Below are positions 61,105 to 64,000 of a DNA stretch of 64,000 nt, one piece after another. The position numbers and the translations under genes were made by a program. How positions within the stretch are numbered: the stretch's first letter is position 1; each line of letters opens with the position of its first letter. Origin of the DNA: Chloroflexota bacterium (GTDB lineage Bacteria; Chloroflexota; Anaerolineae; UBA4142); contig JAMCQI010000041.1 of assembly GCA_023381515.1 (NCBI GenBank), forward strand, positions 129,261 through 193,260. The letters run 5' to 3'. The notes beneath the pieces are model-generated. The model made no database searches. It was not told the origin of the DNA and saw nothing but the letters and a program-made list of their open reading frames with translations.

Positions 61105-62478
61105 CTATTGGGCGTTCCCGTAGTTCATCCCGGTTGGATGGCCGGGGGCGATCGTGAGCAAGTATTCGGTGAGCGCTTGAGCTTCGGCAGGCGTTCCCGC
61201 GAAAGGAGGCATGAAGAACTGGGCCCGCTCGGGATGATCGACGACCATCCGGATCATGTCCGGAGACCAACCGCGAATCAGTTGGTCGACTCCCGAATAG
61301 CCGGAGACGGCGTGGCAGTCGTTGCAGTGGTACTGGAAAATGACCTGGCCGATGCGCGCCTGATCGCTCTTGGGAAGCGTGAGAATCTTGTTCGTGTCGA
61401 TCTGGCCGTTCGTCAACAGTTGCGGATATTCACCGGCAATGAAAGTGCGTGTCCAGGTCCCACTTTGTAGGTAACCCGTTTGGCGTGAGGTTGATATCTC
61501 TTGGGGAAGGATCTGGTTTCCGAGCACCACATTGTAGACGATGTAGGGCTTGCGGACGGCCTCTCGGATAAACTCGCCGGTCCCAATTGCGGCGAGACCG
61601 CAGACAAACAAGAGAATGGCAAAACCCGGCGATAGCCAACCGGGATTGCGATAAGGCCCCAGGTAGAGCATTACAAAGATCACGGCGGTCACCGCAAAGA
61701 TCAAAAGCATCAAAATGTTCAGGGCGCTGGCGGCAACCAGGGCGGCCTTGGCCGATTCGGGGAGCGCCACATACCACAGAATCCCCCCGACGGTGACAAA
61801 GGCGGAACCCAAGAGGGCGGGGGAAGCCGAGCGGGCGGCAATCAGATTGCGCAGCGCGGAATTCTTGACGCGAAAGGCCGCGTGGAGATAGACATAAAGG
61901 GATGCGAGCAAAAAGGCGCCGCCTGTCCGGGCAACGATTTGCGGCACGGTTTCCGGGTTGAAAAAGCCAACCCAGAAATCCGGGTTCTGGACCCACTCGC
62001 CCGGATTCAGCATAAAGGCGGTGATGCCCGTAATGAGGACGAGACTGATCCAGGCGGAGACGGCATAAATCCAACCGATCGTTTGATGCGTCTGCGGCTT
62101 GAGCCTGTCCCAATAATAATAAAAGATAAAGGCGGAGGCAATCTCGAGGACGAAAAAGACATATTCCATCGCCCAGCCAAAGACAAAGGCATGGATCAAC
62201 GTCTCGGTCGCGAGGGGAGAAGCGAGCCCGATCGTCCACCAGATGCCGACGCCCGTGATCGCCCCGAGGACGACGGTGAGCAGGATAAAGAACCAAGCGT
62301 GATCGTGGAGGTAGGCGAGGTAATCCTTATTCCCTGTGCGATAAGCATAGCGCGTCTCGACCGCAAGAAAAAGGCCGCCTCCTACGGCGTACATGGAGAT
62401 AAAGATGTGAAATGTGGAAATGGCGGCGATCAGCAGGGGAGCGGTAAGGAATGGGACGTACCACCATGGATAGTGCAT
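61105..62478 (-). CDS. Cytochrome bd-like (CydA-type) subunit fused to a cytochrome c domain
   Basis: 457 residues; ATG 62478 after AAAGGAGG. Nine or so helices; His24 (STFHIFIS) like the b595/b558-ligand His19 of CydA, and Glu105/Glu112 in FGWAMEYVFFVLEIASAF, equivalent to the conserved Glu pair E99/E107. After the last helix (to about 300) comes a cytochrome c domain with CNDCH (385-389) and Met423 (FFMPPF) as likely axial ligand. The Q-loop of quinol oxidases is not visible. This fits a bd-superfamily oxygen reductase that takes electrons from cytochrome c instead of quinol. Confidence 0.82.
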   Translation of the reverse strand: MHYPWWYVPFLTAPLLIAAISTFHIFISMYAVGGGLFLAVETRYAYRTGNKDYLAYLHDHAWFFILLTVVLGAITGVGIWWTIGLASPLATETLIHAFVFGWAMEYVFFVLEIASAFIFYYYWDRLKPQTHQTIGWIYAVSAWISLVLITGITAFMLNPGEWVQNPDFWVGFFNPETVPQIVARTGGAFLLASLYVYLHAAFRVKNSALRNLIAARSASPALLGSAFVTVGGILWYVALPESAKAALVAASALNILMLLIFAVTAVIFVMLYLGPYRNPGWLSPGFAILLFVCGLAAIGTGEFIREAVRKPYIVYNVVLGNQILPQEISTSRQTGYLQSGTWTRTFIAGEYPQLLTNGQIDTNKILTLPKSDQARIGQVIFQYHCNDCHAVSGYSGVDQLIRGWSPDMIRMVVDHPERAQFFMPPFAGTPAEAQALTEYLLTIAPGHPTGMNYGNAQ

Positions 62479-62504
62479 AGTCCTCCTTTCACCTCAGACG
62501 AAAG

Positions 62505-62541
62505 AAAAAATGCCTATCCCTGACCGTCCGGGAAAGGCATT
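62505..62541 (-). terminator. Attenuator-type terminator in the oxidase leader
   Basis: On the minus strand AATGCCT-TT-CCC, a 9-base loop, GGG-AT-AGGCATT, then TTTTTT-type run (A run 62505-62510 on plus). It lies between the promoter at 62589 and the ribosome site of the oxidase gene. Confidence 0.65.
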
Positions 62542-62588
62542 CATGACCTCAGCGGGTCCATCGCACGCAGGCGAATGGGTCAATACTA

Positions 62589-62617
62589 ATTCTACTGGAT
62601 TTCGTGCGATCGCGCAA
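62589..62617 (-). promoter_or_regulatory. Probable promoter of the bd-like oxidase operon
   Basis: On the minus strand TTGCGC (62612-62617), 17-base spacer, TAGAAT (62589-62594). The -35 is weak, which fits an activated promoter; the LysR gene is divergent. Confidence 0.5.
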
Positions 62618-62667
62618 GGCGAGAGTCCGTGAGGCAAAATGTTGGAATGGGCCTCCCATCAGACTAT

Positions 62668-62696
62668 TTGACTTTTTTATTCAAGCGGGATAGATT
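62668..62696 (+). promoter_or_regulatory. Sigma-70 promoter of the LysR gene
   Basis: TTGACT (62668-62673), 17-base spacer, TAGATT (62691-62696). Transcription near 62703 gives a 75-base leader. Confidence 0.7.
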
Positions 62697-62724
62697 TGAA
62701 TTGGAAATGCGCGAGGTTAAGATT

Positions 62725-62761
62725 GCCTCCCCGTGGTGAGGAAAGCGGGAGAGGCTTTTTT
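62725..62761 (+). terminator. Intrinsic terminator within the LysR leader (attenuator)
   Basis: GCCTCCCCG (62725-62733) pairs with CGGG-A-GAGGC (62746-62755) in 9 bp with one bulge, followed by TTTTTT. It stands 17 bases before the LysR start, behind the promoter, so it should block read-through unless relieved. Confidence 0.75.
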
Positions 62762-62777
62762 GTTTTCGGGGTGTTCC

Positions 62778-63701
62778 ATGATTGAGGTCCACGAGTTGCA
62801 GGTCTTTTTGGCAGCGGCCGAGCAAGAGAATTTTTCCGCTGCGGGGCGCAAGTTGCACCTGAGCCAGCCGGCCATCAGCTTTCAGATCCAGTCGCTCGAG
62901 CAACATCTGAATGTCCAACTCTTTCAGCGCACCGGACGGCGGATTACCTTGACGGAAGCGGGGCGCGATCTCTTGCCGATGGCGCGTGAGATGGTGAACC
63001 TGTCCTCGCGGATCGAAGAGACGATGTGTGAGCAGCAAGGTCTAGTCAAAGGGCAACTGGTGATAGGATGCAGCACGAGCCCGGGCAAGTACATTTTGCC
63101 ACATCTTGTCGGTGCCTTCCACCAGCGTTTTCCTGCCGTCCATGTAAGCGTGGAGGTGATGGACCGCGAAACGGTGGAGGCGAAGCTTGTTGGCCAGGAG
63201 ATCCACATCGGCGTTGTCGGCATTTGTTCCAAGAAGAAGGAACTCGAGTGCTGGCCATTCTTTACGGATGAACTCGTGCTCATCGTGGCGGCCGGCCACC
63301 CGTGGGCGGCTTGCCGCTCCATCTCGCCCGGGGAATTGGCTACACAAGATTGGATTTTGCGGGAGGGGGGCGCGGCCACGCGCCAGCTCGTCCTCAGTAC
63401 TTTGGCCGGTTGCGGCATCTCGTCGGACCAACTGAGGGTTCCCATGGAATTGGGAAGCGCAGAAGCGGTAGAGGCGGCAGTCGAGGCCGGACACGGGGTC
63501 TCGATTGTTTCTCGGGTGGCCGTACGGCGCGGCCTCGAGATGGGACGTATCAAGACCGTGGGCGTAGAGGGTCTGTCCGTGGAGCGGGAGATTTTCTTTG
63601 CGCGCAGCCGGCTCCGTACCTGCACGTGTGCTCAACTGCGCTTTAGGGAGTTTGTAGAATCGCCGGAGGGGCAGAGCGCGCTCGCCGAGTGCCTGGCCTA
63701 G
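62778..63701 (+). CDS. LysR-family transcription regulator
   Basis: 307 residues; ATG 62778. N-terminal winged helix (IEVHELQVFLAAAEQENFSAAGRKLHLSQPAISFQI, recognition helix around SQPAISF), long linker helix, and a periplasmic-binding-type effector domain (GCSTSPGKYILPHLVGAFHQRFP, PMELGSAEAVEAAVEAGHGVSIVS). It is of the CysB/CbbR side of the family; LysR regulators linked to selenium metabolism have a similar effector domain, but I cannot distinguish them here. Divergent from the oxidase operon, with a terminator in its own leader. Confidence 0.9.
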   Translation: MIEVHELQVFLAAAEQENFSAAGRKLHLSQPAISFQIQSLEQHLNVQLFQRTGRRITLTEAGRDLLPMAREMVNLSSRIEETMCEQQGLVKGQLVIGCSTSPGKYILPHLVGAFHQRFPAVHVSVEVMDRETVEAKLVGQEIHIGVVGICSKKKELECWPFFTDELVLIVAAGHPWAACRSISPGELATQDWILREGGAATRQLVLSTLAGCGISSDQLRVPMELGSAEAVEAAVEAGHGVSIVSRVAVRRGLEMGRIKTVGVEGLSVEREIFFARSRLRTCTCAQLRFREFVESPEGQSALAECLA

Positions 63702-63831
63702 CAGGCGCCTGAGATTAGTCCGAGCGAGAGGGTGGTTGCACACACGCACGCCTGCGCTCAGAAGTGGGAACCGGGGACGACTGCCAAATCGATTTGACAG
63801 CCTCTCTAAATTAGATATACTCTTCAGGCGC

Positions 63832-63902
63832 GGCGCCGTGGCCAAGTGGCAAGGCAAGGGTCTGCAAAACCCTGATCGGCGGTCCAAATCCGCCCGGCGC
63901 CT
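63832..63902 (+). tRNA. tRNA-Cys (anticodon GCA)
   Basis: Acceptor stem GGCGCCG/CGGCGCC, anticodon in CTGCAAA, T stem GGCGG/CCGCC with 7-base loop, discriminator T. The gene has no encoded CCA. Confidence 0.95.
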
Positions 63903-63930
63903 CTCAGACGTGATGGCATCCGCATCACCC

Positions 63931-63965
63931 AACGCCCCCTCTCCCCGTCGAAAAGAGGGGGTGTT
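63931..63965 (+). terminator. Terminator behind tRNA-Cys
   Basis: AACGCCCCCTCT (63931-63942) pairs with AGAGGGGGTGTT (63954-63965, one G-T pair), 12 bp, ending in T-rich sequence. Confidence 0.75.
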
Positions 63966-64000
63966 TATTATCGTGGGAGGCGGTGGTGCCAGTGGCACCA

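Overview
The window looks like a piece of a Chloroflexota (Chloroflexi) chromosome. Reasons: moderately high GC; many secreted lipoproteins with Ala/Thr/Pro-rich linkers directly after the lipobox; an NBR1-Ig-like lipoprotein; an hLYLPL-type motif after the signal peptide of several exported proteins; SPW, PRC-barrel and DUF1634 proteins; and a cytochrome bd-like enzyme fused to cytochrome c. Several promoters are ordinary sigma-70 sites with a 17-base spacer, and most genes have clear AGGAGG-type ribosome sites. The taxon call is inference.

The main result is four selenoprotein genes, each a long reading frame interrupted by one in-frame TGA exactly where the family has a functional cysteine, and each followed 9-17 bases later by a small hairpin that fits a bacterial SECIS. 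They are a TsdA-like diheme cytochrome c (1097-1996), an AhpC-type peroxiredoxin (2218-2829), a DsbA-like oxidoreductase (22631-23287) and formate dehydrogenase FdnG (27506-30646). TGA is also the ordinary stop of many neighbouring genes, so this is not a changed code. In the cytochrome the TGA falls on the cysteine that ligates heme 1 in TsdA, so the gene predicts a selenocysteine-ligated c-type heme, which I do not know to be described.

Layout. 1-9 kb: SoxB-like fragment, seleno-cytochrome, seleno-peroxiredoxin, two OmpR/PhoB-type regulators with one kinase, a phosphoesterase lipoprotein, TSUP exporter plus DUF1634. 9-20 kb: lipoprotein, S2P protease, sigma-factor fragment, MacB-like permease, branched-chain amino-acid ABC genes without ATPases, small membrane proteins, PRC-barrel protein and HlyD-type adaptor. 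21-27 kb: SecD, seleno-DsbA, metal-type transporter, MFS, S41 peptidase. 27.5-37 kb: fdnGHI-fdhE operon, converging with a cyclic-nucleotide-domain protein and a kinase/regulator pair whose sensor carries a CxxCH heme motif. 37-45 kb: PAP2, ECF sigma with polyglutamine anti-sigma-like partner, then secreted hydrolases. 46-53 kb: sugar ABC transporter with GH63-like hydrolase. 53-58 kb: surface fibre, CGNR and PadR regulators with membrane partners. 58.9-64 kb: bd-like oxidase operon, LysR regulator, tRNA-Cys.

A second system-level signal is a shared promoter architecture at five sites (near 5.6, 10.3, 17.9, 23.3 and 25.6 kb): a GTAAAGAC-like block exactly 19 bases before the -10 hexamer, at four sites preceded by three more units in an 11-bp register. 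This is the usual target of PhoB/OmpR-type regulators, two of which are encoded here, and would join a phosphoesterase/regulator operon, an S2P protease, an SPW protein, a transporter pair and an S41 peptidase operon into one regulon.

Together the genes describe a selenium-using, respiratory organism: periplasmic formate and perhaps thiosulfate oxidation feeding c-type cytochromes and a bd-like terminal oxidase, with heme-based sensing and selenium-based thiol/peroxide chemistry.
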